From NCBI GenBank assembly GCA_014529385.2, contig CM043960.1:26361896-26425895 (forward strand): a stretch of DNA of 64,000 nt. Direction: 5' to 3'. Source of the stretch: Adiantum capillus-veneris (lineage: Eukaryota > Streptophyta > Polypodiopsida > Polypodiales > Pteridaceae). The notes under the pieces are model-generated. The model saw nothing but the letters and a program-made list of their open reading frames with translations, ran no database searches and was not told where the DNA came from. This document shows positions 20,313 through 31,166 of the stretch, piece by piece. Positions within the stretch are counted from its first letter, which is position 1. Each line of letters starts with the position of its first letter. The position numbers and the translations under genes are program-made.

Positions 20313-20963
20313 ACTGTCAAGAAGGGGAAACTTTCAGTTGGAGAGCCATTCTTCTGGGTGAGTGCAACTTTATGGATGTTCCACTCTGGACTGTTCTTCG
20401 TGGTGCATTCTTTGGCAAATTTGGTTGGAGATATGGTCAAGGATGCCTCATTTATTGAGGTCAAGGATATTCATAAGCTTGCTAGATGGCAAAGGTGGAG
20501 ACACCTGTGTTTTTCCTTTTTCCTCGTATGATTCCTCCATACTCTTCCTTTTTTTTGGCTTTCTAAAAGAAGCAGGGATTTCAAAATGACGTGATCACAC
20601 TATAATTTCAGGTTAATAACAATAAAAATACAAAATAACAAATATCATGTTAATTGACATTCATATTTTTTGACCTCCAGGGAGACCTGGGGACCGGCTC
20701 GTAGCCCGTCGGGCAAGTTAGTTGGCCCGCCGGGTAAAGCTATTTCCCCACCGGGCCCGCCGTGGCTATATAAAGGCGACGCCGGTGCTTGTCTTTTTCA
20801 CAAAAGAGGTACATTGAAAAGTCTTCACCAAACTTTCTGGAAGCTTTCCACATTCTCAAAGCAGTGTAGCAGTAATTTTTTAAACCCTTCCTTATTTTAT
20901 TGATGTTTTTTTGAGTTTTTTGCGTTAAAACTTAAAGGTATAAAATTTCTTTTATCAAATCAT

Positions 20964-21655
20964 CGTACGTGGATGCACTGGCGCATGGTTGCAATTGCGG
21001 CTAGGTGTGTCATTGCAAAAGCATACGATGATTATGTTTTATATTGCTCCCAGTCATTCATGCTTCGGCACATGGTTGCAATTGCGACTAGGTGTGTTGC
21101 TGCTAGAATGACAGCAGCATTTGTTTGAAATAAGTAACCGTGCGTGAATGCACTGGCACATGGTTGCAATTGCGGCTAGGTGTGTCATTGCAAAAGTTTA
21201 GGGTGATTATGTTTTATGTTGCTCCCAGTCATTCATGCTTCAGCACATGGTTGCAATTGCGACTAGGTGTGTTGCTGCTAGAATGACAGGAGCATCTGTT
21301 TGAAAGAATTCACCGTGCGTGGATGCACTGGAACATGGTTGCAATTGCGGCTAGGTGTGTCATTGCAAAAACGCAAGATGACTATGTTTTATATTGCTTC
21401 ATGTCATTCATGCTTCGGCACATGGTTGCAATTGCGACTAGGTGTGTTGCTGCTAGATTGACGGTAGCATCTAATGCATGAATGTGTGCTCAAATAATTT
21501 CACAATGCTTCATATGATTGAATCTTGAAAGAAGACATCATGCGTGGATGCACTGGCACATGGTTGCAATTGCGACTAGGTGTGTCATTGCAAAAGCGTA
21601 GGATGACTATGTTTTATGTTGCTCCCAGTCATTCATGCTTCGGCGCATGAATTAA
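20964..21655. repeat. Subterminal tandem array of the hAT element, 87/88-bp unit
   Basis: The core CATGGTTGCAATTGCGRCTA recurs at 20984, 21071, 21159, 21246, 21334, 21421 and 21559, spaced 87, 88, 87, 88, 87 and 138. Units alternate between two types (GCGGCTAGGTGTGTCATTGC and GCGACTAGGTGTGTTGCTGC), giving a 175-bp dimer. A partial eighth start is at about 21643. Confidence 0.9.
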
Positions 21656-21706
21656 AGCTTTTAAGCGCATAGCTGCTTCTTCTGCACCTAAGCCCTTGCA
21701 CTTTCC

Positions 21707-21982
21707 TCATTGGATTCTGGTATTGCCACCTAGCAAATGATCCCTTATTCTTGGTGCTCCTCCAGATTTCTCTTCGCCACAAAAGCTACATTTCCAATCT
21801 TGATACTTATTTAAATTTGTGGCAAAATTCCACTCGGGTCCTGGACTTTTTCCACCTTCCTTTCGCTTGCCCTGCGAAGTGGTGCCCTGCGAAGCAGGAC
21901 CTGGCATCGAGGTAGGAGGTCTCCTCAAGGAATCCAGCCTTGAGACACCAACATCACCGCTCACATTCCCGGTGGAAGACAT
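21707..21982 (-). pseudogene. BED-type zinc finger ORF, hAT transposase N-terminus only
   Basis: ATG at 21982 opens 91 codons. Residues near 62-86 read WKCSFCGEEKSGGAPRIRDH followed by LLGG: C-x2-C then a histidine in RxHLLGG, the typical start of a hAT transposase BED zinc finger that binds DNA at element ends. The rest of the transposase is missing; a tandem array begins directly downstream. The residues before the finger are P/S/G-rich and disordered-looking. The inward TATA box at 23010-23016 could drive it. It may be a truncated remnant or, if expressed, a DNA-binding-only competitor of the active transposase. Confidence 0.65.
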
Positions 21983-22134
21983 ACTTATTGGATGCCTGAA
22001 ATACCAATAAACATAGCTCAGTATGCTATCTCTTCTTTCAAGTATTATTCAAACCAAACATTAATGTTATAATCAATATCACACACAAGCGTAGTAGTGA
22101 AGTCTGAAGGGAATAAACCTCAATCTACTCAAAC

Positions 22135-22890
22135 ATGAGCAAGAAAATACAACGGTGAATCAAATATGTGATCAGTCCATCCCAAAAGTAGAGATATCGA
22201 CCCAAAGATTCACCTTCCTACCCCTTTCATGAATCAGTCCAGTCCAAAAAAGAACTAATGACCCATGATTGGAGCTCTAATCGAAATAGCAAGCAAATAC
22301 AGCGGTGAATCAAACATGTGATCAGTCCATCCCAAAAGTAGAGATATCGACCCAAAGATTCACCTTCCTACCTCCTTTCATGAATCAGTCCAATCCAAAA
22401 AAGAACTAATGACCCATGATTGGAACTCTAATCGGAATAGCAAGCAAATACGGCAGTGAATCAAACATGTGATCAGTCCATCCCAAAAGTAGAGATATCG
22501 ACCCAAAGATTCACCTTTCTACCTCCTTTCATGAATCAGTCCAGTCCAAAAAAGAACTAATGACCCATGATTGGAGCTCTAATCGGAATAGCAAGCAAAT
22601 ACAACGGTGAATCAAACATGTGATCAATCCATCCCAAAAGTAGAGATATCAAGCCAAAGATTCACCTTTCTATCTCTTTTCAAGAATCAGTTCAGTCCAA
22701 AAAAGAACTAATGACCCATGATAGAAGTTCTAATCAATATAGCAATCAATTTAGCAAATATAACGGTGAACCAAACATGAGATTAGTCCATCCCAAATGT
22801 AGAGATACCGACCCAAAGATTCACCTTTCTACCTCCTTTCAAGAATGAGTTCAGTCCCAAAAAGAACTAATGATCCATGATCAGAGTTAC
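22135..22890. repeat. Second internal tandem array of the hAT element, about 150-158 bp unit
   Basis: The block CGGTGAATCAAACATGTGAT recurs at about 22152, 22302, 22453, 22605 and 22763. Each unit also contains CATCCCAAAAGTAGAGATA, CCAAAGATTCACCTT and AAAGAACTAATGACCCATGAT. The last copy is the most diverged. Confidence 0.85.
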
Positions 22891-23235
22891 ATTCAGTTTT
22901 ATTTTTTTTTAAAGACTATTCATTTTTTTATCTTTAGTTTTTCTTCTAAATTTTAAAGAATGACCAAATTTAGAGGAAGAGGTGATGTGATGTGATGTCT
23001 ACTACAGGGTTATATAGAGCCTCCAAATATGGAGGGGGTACATGACGGGTCCGGCGGGTTACATAATAAGCCCGTCGGGCCTGCCGGGATTGTTGGTTGT
23101 CCCGCCGGTTCTATGTTTTCTACCGGTTTTCGTAGGTCATGACATTAGATATGTTATTAACATGAAAAAAATAGTGATAATAACAACAATAATTAACATT
23201 TAACAAAATGCGTCATCGCGTAATTAAAATCCCTG

Positions 23236-23447
23236 AAAAAAAGCCTTAGAGGAGAGTTGAGTTAGGCATACTTTCAATGTTTTCAGTGATGATTGAGACT
23301 TACCTTAAATGTTATTTTGGTTTTAAAATATCAAATGCATCTTTTTATTTCACCTTCATTTCACATCCTCACATGTCTTGATTTTTCTTGCATTCTATTG
23401 TTTTAGAATGCTAAAGTGAAGCTTCACCTTGCATAATTCTAATAAAT
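23236..23447. other. AT-rich spacer
   Basis: No gene seen between the hAT right end and the Helitron-like end. Confidence 0.4.
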
Positions 23448-23500
23448 TCTATACATATATACTAGTATATGACCCGCACGTTGCTGCGGCCAAGAAGATG
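23448..23500 (+). mobile_element. Possible Helitron 5' terminus
   Basis: TCTATACATATATACTAGTA followed by TATGACCCGCACGTTGCTGCGG. Many plant Helitron 5' ends have TC, an A/T-rich TATAC stretch, then CCCGCRCGTTGCRCGGG. The flanking base is T rather than the expected A, and no matching CTRR 3' end with hairpin was identified. Confidence 0.35.
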
Positions 23501-24307
23501 GAGTGCTTCAATTGAAGCAACCATTGATCTCCTTCCCTCCACAGTGGGATTAAATGCCTATGATTCTCATGTCAGCTTTTAGAGCTCTTAAATTAATACA
23601 CTTGTGCACCAACCATCACTATAACTAATTTCTTTAGGGCAATGTTTGGCAAATCATAAGGTGTAAGCACTCTCCCCATTCACGTCAACCAAGCACAAAT
23701 CTATCTTTTGGATCAACACTATGTCTACCTTTTTAAGTGTAAAGATATAACAACTCATGAAGTGTAGCTACTCTCCACATTCTCGTGGATCGACCAAGAG
23801 TAAGTCTCCTTCTCCCTCTCTATCTCTATGTGTGTGTAGATCTCAAGAATTATCAACTCAATATGAGGTCTCTTGGGTTTGAATTAAGTCTGAAAACGAC
23901 GTTGAAATTTGGACACGCGTGAAATCTAAAAATGTTGACTAAATTTGGTGGCGATTGCTAAATCGCTTGGGTCACATATATAGGTGCATAAGTGTGGGTC
24001 AAGCAGTAGCAGTTTGATGCCACGATTTATAATGCCAAAAAGTCACTTATTGAATAAGTGACTATAAAAGGTGGTTCATCTGTAGTTGGGAAAAAAGGGT
24101 TCCTATAGTGGAAAATGCTCATGTTGAGTACTGGGTACTAATGCTAATGAAATGGGTTGTGCAATTAGAGGGTATGCAGCTACTCTAAGCGCCTGGACAT
24201 GCACGTCCTGCGTACAGGCTCACAAAGGTGCCAAAACACTTCCTAGGATACCTAAACTCGAGAAGTAGGTACAACATGTCCACATGCACATATGGTTAGA
24301 TGTGCAC

Positions 24308-24376
<69 letters not shown>

Positions 24377-24479
24377 CAAGCCTTGATTTTAAGACTCGTT
24401 AGATGGATATATGGATCCTAGAGATCTCTTGGAAATAAGGTATGTTTTTACAATGTTAGGCTTCTTCTTCTTCCTCCTC

Positions 24480-24518
<39 letters not shown>

Positions 24519-25478
24519 CCCCCCCCCCCCCCCCCCAATTATGGGCGAGCACTTTAAAAGATATCAAGCATGGTAACATATTTCTATCTTAGTAGGCCAA
24601 GACAACCCCAAGAAAGAAAACCAAACTACTTATGGTGGTATGGTCACATGGAGGACTAATAACAAAGCACAATGCATCATATGTCAAGAAGAGAGGAGTC
24701 CACGCATGTAGTGCCATACGAAGAAATCTGATAGATGGTGAGATCATTTGTTTGTGTGGCTTGAGCACAATAATGGGAGGGACGACACATAGGTTGAGCT
24801 AGTCACGAAGAAAAATCTCAAGGACGACAACCTCCAAAGCATGCTAGCTCAAGACAATAATCAGTAGTTGCCCCATTTAGTACCCGATCTATGATGTGTG
24901 CTTAATCAAGTGAAGTGATTAAACATGTTGATTGCTTAAGCAAAAAATTGATTAAGTCATACTGCGCACGATCGACCTGGTGCTTGAACCTTTCACCTCG
25001 CGCGCTCAAGTTGAAGGTCGACATAACCATCTCGCTTGTGCAAAGGTATAAATTAAGTGTGTTTGAGCATATTTATTTCAAATAAATGTTGGGCACATCT
25101 AAAAAGGACCTTGCCCTGCACGATAGGTCAAGCTAGAAACCTAAAATAACTATCCGATTTTTAACTACAACCAAGCTTACATGCATGCTTGAACTCTTCA
25201 ATACCTAAGATCGTAGATGCAATGTGTCTATCTTTCTTTGTGTGCATACATACATACATAGCGTGTGTTCGGGGCGGACAGATGCCATTGGAGGCACTGT
25301 TTGCCAGTGAGGCGGAGCAAAGAAGCAAGCCATGTCAAAACCAACCACCATGATAGCTAACAATCTGTCAACCTTCCCATACACCCCCCACCCCTGCTAC
25401 CCAAAACCCCCTCTCCATCCTTCTTAGTGACTCCCACTTAGCCACCAATGTCGTCTCCACTGCCTCTACCTCTCCCTC

Positions 25479-25509
<31 letters not shown>

Positions 25510-25535
25510 TGGCGGCTTTAGCAAGTAATGAAAAC

Positions 25536-25571
<36 letters not shown>

Positions 25572-25621
25572 CACACACACACACATGTGTGTGTGTGTGT
25601 GTTTGTGTGTGTGCACCTAGC
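23501..25621. other. Noncoding stretch with microsatellites
   Basis: Contains (CT)n at about 24309-24373 and 24486-24515, a 19-base poly(C) at 24518-24536, (CA)n at about 25482-25507, (CT)n at 25538-25568 and a CA/TG tract at about 25571-25611. Nothing coding was found. Confidence 0.5.
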
Positions 25622-25775
25622 TAATAAAAAGAGGAAAATGGTATAACCTTTCTATCACCCAAGTGTTGTAGATTGGTTATGCCATTTCCCTCTTTACTAA
25701 CACGTCTTGAGTTCAACTCTCCTCGTGGGATAGATCTTTAAGGTCTCTTGGGATAGTTTCCTACGTCATTAAAAT
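25622..25775 (+). repeat. tRNA-derived SINE, copy 1
   Basis: The A-box-like TGGTATAACCT is at 25639-25649 and the B-box GTTCAACTC at 25711-25719, 72 bases apart, with an A-rich tail (CATTAAAATTAAAATT). It is nearly the same sequence as the copies at 43883 and 44143. The B box fits GTTCRANNC; the A box fits TRGYNNARNNG at 10 of 11 positions. Confidence 0.65.
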
Positions 25776-25789
25776 TAAAATTCTCTTCT

Positions 25790-25832
<43 letters not shown>

Positions 25833-25833
25833 A

Positions 25834-25866
<33 letters not shown>

Positions 25867-27024
25867 GACACTCCAGCAAATAACGAAGACCTCTGTGCAT
25901 ACCCACAAATTGAATTGAGAGCATGCATTTATGCTCACAAAACACGCACCTGTGTTGAAGTGAAAATGTCAGCATGCTTGCGTTTGCGTATGCGCACAGA
26001 AACTCTCATAATCATTGATCCCTATCACATTAAACACGACAGTGGGCTCTCAACCTGGCTATCCTGCCCACAACCAGAAGCCTTCATTTTCCAATATATA
26101 AGGTGACAACCGATGAGCCAAAGAAGTGATGGTGTGCGTGTCAATCAATTCCACATCCCAGATTTTTTACGGCGCCTCTCTCTCTCTCTCTCTCTCTCGC
26201 ACACACACACAACTGGCGGCTGCAGCAATCTTGGAGCTTGCCCATCCTTTAGTAATCCCTGCGGCAGCAACACCATGTGCCCCTACTCACCTTCTCTGCA
26301 CCTACGTTTGCCACCAGCTACACACCCCGACTCCTCTCACGATCTCCGTGCCTTTGTTGGAGCCATTTTTCGGATGTACGCGTGGCAGTGCTCTGTGTTG
26401 ATAAAATTTTAAGTTTAATTAAAAATAGAACAGATAAATAAATAAATATATATTTATTTTTATTTTTATTTTTATTTTTTTATTTTATTTTAATGAGTTT
26501 TTTTAATTTCCCCTTTTTAGCTTTACAGGGTTTGATTTTTTTTGCATTCTATAGCTTAATTCCAATTAATGTCAGGGAAAGTCTCTTTAATTAAGCGACC
26601 GTCGGACGACTTTCCTCCTTGCATAGCAAAAAAATTTTGAAATTTGCATTTTTGAACTCTTTTCTCACATATTTCACCGGTTTTTCTTCCCTTTACCATG
26701 GTTTGCAATCGGCTAGTCTCGATTTTCAACCAACTCAAGGCGAAGCTAAGGCAATCCTTTCCCGGACACTGATTCCAATTAAACTCAAACCTAATTATTT
26801 TAACACTTTTTTATTGTTTTAGAAGGCCACGACCCTTTCACTTGTGTTGGGATGACCCCTTTCCCTCCTAAGGGACCTTTGTATATTTTCTTATATTTCA
26901 TAATTCAACTCTGTTCTACAAAAAGCAAAAAAAACAAAAAAAAATTCGGAAAAGGTCGACGTTGCATTTTGAAATTCTTAGGGTACTTGCTACGTCGTCT
27001 CGACTCTCAGCTTCGTGTGAGGAT
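25776..27024. other. Upstream region of the F-box gene; microsatellites and AT-rich DNA
   Basis: (CT)n at about 25795-25829, (CA)n at about 25837-25864 and (CT)n at about 26179-26198, then a T-rich stretch at 26400-26560. The 200 bases before the F-box ATG should hold its promoter and 5' leader, but no clear TATA box was chosen. Confidence 0.4.
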
Positions 27025-28326
27025 ATGGTGTATCAGCTTATACCCGAAGATGTGCTTCTGCAGCTTCTCTCCTTCCTGCCATTCCCCTTTGCGCTCCAAG
27101 CTCGCCTCGTCTGCCGAAAATGGCTTGCGCTGTTGACTTCCCCCGATTTCCTCCGCCTCTGGGCCTCCCGCCATGGCGATCCTTCGTCCTCCCCCCTCTG
27201 GCTGCTCTTCGGGCGCATCCACAATGGCGCATGCTCGCTATCACCGATGCGGCGCCTACACTCACTCGTCCTGTCTTCCATATCGTGCCGGCAGCAATCT
27301 GATTCCCTCAGCCTCTGCTATCCTGTTCCTGCATCGCCTAAGTATGCAATTGGGGCTTCTTGCCATGGTGCCATCCTCCTCATCCAGTCTTCCACCTCTG
27401 ATTATAAGCTTGAAAAAGTTGTCCCCACCTCCCCTCCGCTTCTCAGCGTCTGTAACCCTGCCTCAAACCGTCGTATCGCCATCCCCTCTCCTTCCCACAT
27501 CCTCCTCCTCTTTTCCCTGGGCATATGTGCGGACCCCTGCTTCACATCCTTCCGCATCATGACCTGCGGATTGGCCCTCTGGCATCAACTTCCTCCGCAT
27601 GGCCGGCGCGCTACACATGGCCATAGAATTAATATCTACTTGGGTGGTGCACAAGAGGAGATGGTTGCTGAATTGTATGATTCAGCAGTGGGCTCATGGC
27701 GTCTTCTGCCGTTACCCAGACCGTTCTATCTCGCACCAGGACAATGTCATCTTGGACTTCGCGATTTTGTATGGTGGAGCGGCCGATTTTGCACCCTAGC
27801 CTCAGATCACATTCTGACATATGATGTCCATAAGGATCAATGGGATTCCATGAAGCCACCAGCATCATGTTATGCCTACTACTCAACTCTCCATGCCATT
27901 AACTGTTCCCTTTTCATGGAAGGCGGATTTTATATCCAGGGAGACAATGGCCGCACTCTCAACGTCGGCATCTCGCAGTTTGACGCCATCTCTGATGAAT
28001 GGCTAGAAGTGAGCTTTATGCCAGATGCATGTGTCTATGCACTTATGCAGCAAAGCAATGCAGAGCGCCTCTCACACAGCATTTACACATCATTTTCACA
28101 TACAGAATTGGATCAGATTTTTTTTGTCCCAAATTGCCCTTCCCCAAGCAATGCAAAGGCGATTGCAGTGATCTATCATGCAATGTTGGGATCTTGGACT
28201 TGTGCAAGTTTTTCTGTGGACAAGCTTGAAAATTATAGAGACAGCAATTGTAATATGAAAGGCTTGACATTCCAACCTAGCTTACTTGCAATAAGCTCTT
28301 CTTCTCTCATGAATGCAGAAGAATAG
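27025..28326 (+). CDS. F-box protein with kelch-like C-terminal region
   Basis: A single open frame of 433 residues from ATG 27025 (MVYQLIPEDVLLQ) to the stop at 28324-28326. The upstream in-frame codons start with TTG, not ATG, so 27025 is chosen. Residues about 5-48 are a canonical F-box (LIPEDVLLQLLSFLP, then LVCRKWLALL), which binds SKP1 in SCF ubiquitin ligases. The rest has spaced tryptophan blocks (AVGSWRLLPL, YDVHKDQWDSM, FDAISDEWLEV, MLGSWTCASF) like blades of a kelch/F-box-associated propeller that would select the substrate. No intron is needed. Composition is clearly protein-coding and it lacks internal stops, so it is the most credible host gene here. The substrate is unknown. 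Confidence 0.85.
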   Translation: MVYQLIPEDVLLQLLSFLPFPFALQARLVCRKWLALLTSPDFLRLWASRHGDPSSSPLWLLFGRIHNGACSLSPMRRLHSLVLSSISCRQQSDSLSLCYPVPASPKYAIGASCHGAILLIQSSTSDYKLEKVVPTSPPLLSVCNPASNRRIAIPSPSHILLLFSLGICADPCFTSFRIMTCGLALWHQLPPHGRRATHGHRINIYLGGAQEEMVAELYDSAVGSWRLLPLPRPFYLAPGQCHLGLRDFVWWSGRFCTLASDHILTYDVHKDQWDSMKPPASCYAYYSTLHAINCSLFMEGGFYIQGDNGRTLNVGISQFDAISDEWLEVSFMPDACVYALMQQSNAERLSHSIYTSFSHTELDQIFFVPNCPSPSNAKAIAVIYHAMLGSWTCASFSVDKLENYRDSNCNMKGLTFQPSLLAISSSSLMNAEE

Positions 28327-29099
28327 AAGGAAAAGCAGAGGATGTATTGCAGTAAGTTAGAGGAACAAGTGGGGACAAGAAATACTGAAATTTTTCACGT
28401 TTTGTACACAACACCACAACTTGCTGATGTACATTGCAATAATAGAGAAAATTGATGGCCTACAAAGGAGTTGCTACTAGTTGGAGTGATGAGCCTATGT
28501 AGCAAAGGTGTTATTGAGGCCGTCAATTGCGAGGTTTTCCCTTGCATTGGCATCTAATTTTGTATGTGAGAATTGACACAACATGAACTCCTATTGATAA
28601 AGAGAAAGTAATATTGGTGTCATGAGAGTTGTCACAAAATTCATTCAGAACACATTAGGGCCAAAAACGGCTTTAAAAGTGGTTGTTTGCTAATCACTTG
28701 ATTAAAGAATAGGAAAATAGAATGTTGATACATGTACAAAAATATGATATTTTTGTCTTTTAATCGATCTTTTCTTAATTGGCTTTGGTTAGAAACCTCT
28801 AAATGACCCTCTATTTTGTTATAAACCACTAAATCAACTGAAAGTTTGGTCATTTTTTAGGATAACGTAAAGCTTAAACACAGACTACAAAGGTACTTTT
28901 GAGAACTAAATCTCATTTGAGCATTGGATATGATAGTACTTGAAGATACAAAATCTTCTAAAAATTAGAGGCACTGAAAACTAACTTTTTATTGAGGATA
29001 CATGAACTAAAGAGGTCTTTTCCATTACCTTTCATATTTTCAAACGTTTAGTTTTCTTGATGGTTTTCTCCTCTTCCTATCTGTGTTTTTTTAGTTTCA
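28327..29099. other. 3' region of the F-box gene and spacer
   Basis: A likely 3' UTR follows the stop; AATAATAGAG near 28438 is only a weak polyadenylation signal. Otherwise no coding signal is seen. Confidence 0.4.
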
Positions 29100-29774
29100 A
29101 TGGCTTCTTCCCATCGTTCCTCTAACAGTATCACTTCTTACATTTTTCACAATATGAGAGAAGATGGACTTTGGAAGCCTATGTCTTTTCGTGTAAATGA
29201 CTTTGTAATCATGCTTTTGCAGTATTGTGAAGGTGCACACATAGTGAAGAGGACCAAACGAGATGCACTAAAAAACCATTGGATCCTTGTATTCAAAGTG
29301 GCAGACACTAGTAGATGGCTAGAGTACAACATGTTACTTGGCCACAGGCACGACGTTAAACTTAGAACAATATCCCCATCTACGTTGTTCATTTCGTAAG
29401 TAATAGCATGTGTGCTCTCATACTCGGTCCAATGAGAAAGATTGGTTTTAAGATTATTCTTATTTTATTATATTTGTCGATATATTTTCATCCACAACTA
29501 TGGAGTGACAACATGTAGAATTTTGAGTAGCACGTTCAAGCAATTCATAAATGGATGTTATGTATGCAGACAAGCCAACATCACAATTGGTTTGTTTGTA
29601 CATTTTACACAATATAAGGTTCCAACCAGAGAGAGGGCACATGTAGAATTGGAGGGCTTACCAGTTCTAACTTTAGGATCACTAGATTTGGAAGGCTCTC
29701 ATACATGTACCATACATGGATCAAAGATGATATACAAAGAGCAATGTCACCACGAAGGGTTTCAAGGAGGTTAA
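29100..29774 (+). CDS. Unrecognised protein, two exons (29100-29395 and 29570-29774)
   Basis: Exon 1 starts at ATG 29100 (MASSHRSSNSITSYIFHNM) and ends TTCATTTC|GTAAGT at 29395. Exon 2 begins after TGTATGCAG at 29570. Joining them keeps the frame exactly (the split codon makes Ser, then QANITIGLFVHFTQYKV) and gives 166 residues, ending at TAA 29772-29774. Both splice sites are strong. The protein is mixed alpha/beta in look, with no signal peptide, zinc motif or known domain that I recognise. A GTTAAG just before the stop (29770) could be a further donor leading to later exons. It lies about 0.8 kb downstream of the F-box gene on the same strand. Confidence 0.5.
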
Positions 29775-29946
29775 GAATTCAATGGTTTATACCGGTCCAT
29801 CTTTTGTGGCATATCTCAAATCTATGTATTTACAAAGAGCATGTTTTTGTGGTATGTTTCAAATCTATGGATTTGCAAAGACCGTGTAGTTAAATAGAAA
29901 GCTGTCGACAATCGAAGTGGACAATGTACTTGGAGAAGACTGGAGT

Positions 29947-30382
29947 TACAAAGAGATGTTTTACAATGGCAACACTATTAAGTGTAGTATAAGCTCAAAT
30001 TCTATGTCTATTTCTCATCAATCCCTGGTTTTAGGGTATGATTACAAAGGGTGAAGAGGGGAAGCCCAAATTCTATGTCTATCTCCTATGAAACTCTAGA
30101 CAATTTCCAATTTCCTAGCTTTTCTCTCTACCTTTTGTAATCATTCCCTAAAACCAGGGATTGATTACAAAGAGACGTTTTACAATAGCAACATTATTTA
30201 TGTCTATCTCCTATCAAATTTCTCATCAATCCCTGGTTTTAGGGTATGATTACAAAGGGTGAAGAGGGTAAGCCCAAATTATTCTATGTCTATCTCCTAT
30301 CAAATTTCTCACCACTCCCTGGTTCTAGGGAATGATTACAAAAGGTAGAGAGAAAAGCTAGGCAATTGGAAATTTTCTAGAG
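29947..30382. repeat. Inverted repeat with 72-bp arms inside a partial tandem duplication
   Basis: The arm at 30094-30165 (CTCTAGACAATTTCCAA ... AACCAGGGATTGAT) is the reverse complement of 30311-30382, with about 66 of 72 positions matching. In addition TTACAAAGAGAYGTTTTAC recurs at about 29947 and 30168, and CATCAATCCCTGGTTTTAGG at 30017 and 30223, so a 206-221-bp segment is also directly duplicated. A transcript across it would form a long hairpin. This looks like a MITE-like or foldback insertion. Confidence 0.75.
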
Positions 30383-30643
30383 TTTGAACTAGAAATTAAG
30401 GTCATCAAGCTGTTTAGTGAGCTTAGAAAGCAAATTGTCTCTACAAATTGGAAAGTACAAAATGTACGGGGCTCACTTGAGTTTCTTCATGAAACTACTA
30501 TTGAGTGTGTCTACTATAGATTTAAAGTTGATGGTACTATTGTGAGTATTAGAGTGGAAAAATCAATTTCATGTATCATGTGTCGTCCTCCAAAGGTTGT
30601 TACTTTTGAGACAATGGCTAGAAGGAGCTATCTAAACATGTAA
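30381..30643 (+). CDS. Candidate downstream exon, unrecognised
   Basis: Directly after an acceptor-like TTTTCTAG (ending 30380) the frame reads FELEIKVIKLFSELRKQ, then GSLEFLHETTIECVYYRFKV and SISCIMCRPPKVVTF, 86 residues to TAA at 30641-30643. Composition is protein-like and the strand matches the gene at 29100. The linking exon(s) across the inverted repeat could not be fixed, so membership of the same gene is inferred. Confidence 0.35.
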
Positions 30644-30999
30644 TCTTCACTTATCTATCAATACAGACACTTCTTATTTCTAAGTGTCCACTACTAAATG
30701 ACTTCATAGTGTTTAATAAGTTTCTTAATTCATCACACGTAAGAAATTAAAATTGAATTGTGGTGTGCATATCAAAGCATTCATAGGAATAGGTATACAA
30801 GAGTTAAATTACACATTCAGTAAAATAAAAATTCATTACATGGTTTCATTATAATAATTAGTGCTTTCTCAAGGAAAATGTATTTGTATCCTAGCATGAG
30901 GGGATTTCTCATCAATTTATGAAGTTATTATAGGAATTAGGGTTGCACACACAACTTGGAGAAGATGAAGAATCTCAAGGCACACAATAGAGAGTGACT
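30644..30999. other. AT-rich spacer
   Basis: Nothing coding or repeated was seen between the candidate exon and the copia element. Confidence 0.4.
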
Positions 31000-31166
31000 T
31001 GCTTAGTATGCAAATAGAAAGATAAGTTAGCCCTAGAATGATGGGCATATATACAATGTATAGGGAAAAGAACCTCCTAGTAGGGAGGGAAAAAGTGTCC
31101 CGATAGTCCTAAGTGTGTTCACACACATCACTACCACATATATGGTAACATACATATATTGAATAG
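31000..31166 (-). repeat. Copia LTR remnant, left
   Basis: It starts TGCTTAGTATGCAAATAGAAA on the plus strand and is collinear with 35384-35540 (shared ATATATACAAT and GTGTGTTCACACACATCACT). Moderately diverged; homology stops at both ends. Confidence 0.55.

Larger units (their letters stand above)
20573..23235. mobile_element. hAT-type DNA transposon, non-autonomous
   Basis: The left end reads CAGGGATTTCAAAATGACG; the reverse complement of the right end reads CAGGGATTTTAATTACGCG. The first nine bases are identical and further blocks (ATGACG, GTTAAT, CATGTTAAT then GACCT 17 bases later) keep order and near-equal spacing. The flanks are AAAAGAAG (20565-20572) and AAAAAAAG (23236-23243), a 7/8 match to an 8-bp target duplication. 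CAGGG ends and 8-bp duplications are hAT hallmarks. Inside: GC-rich subterminal blocks with GCCCGTCGGG at both ends, TATA boxes facing inward (20767-20774 plus, 23010-23016 minus), two tandem arrays, and a BED zinc-finger ORF on the minus strand. No hAT catalytic or dimerisation domain is present. Confidence 0.75.

Noticed and set aside
19348-20531. Repeated MQPCFSHFLILE-type ORFs
   Set aside because: They recur with the 219-bp tandem unit and have no independent coding support.
20964-21655. CRISPR array
   Set aside because: Units are 87/88 bp without unique spacers and lie inside a plant hAT element; this is a tandem repeat.
26962-27024. Longer N-terminus for the F-box protein (21 more residues)
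   Set aside because: The extension begins with TTG, not ATG. The first ATG in frame is 27025, directly before the F-box.
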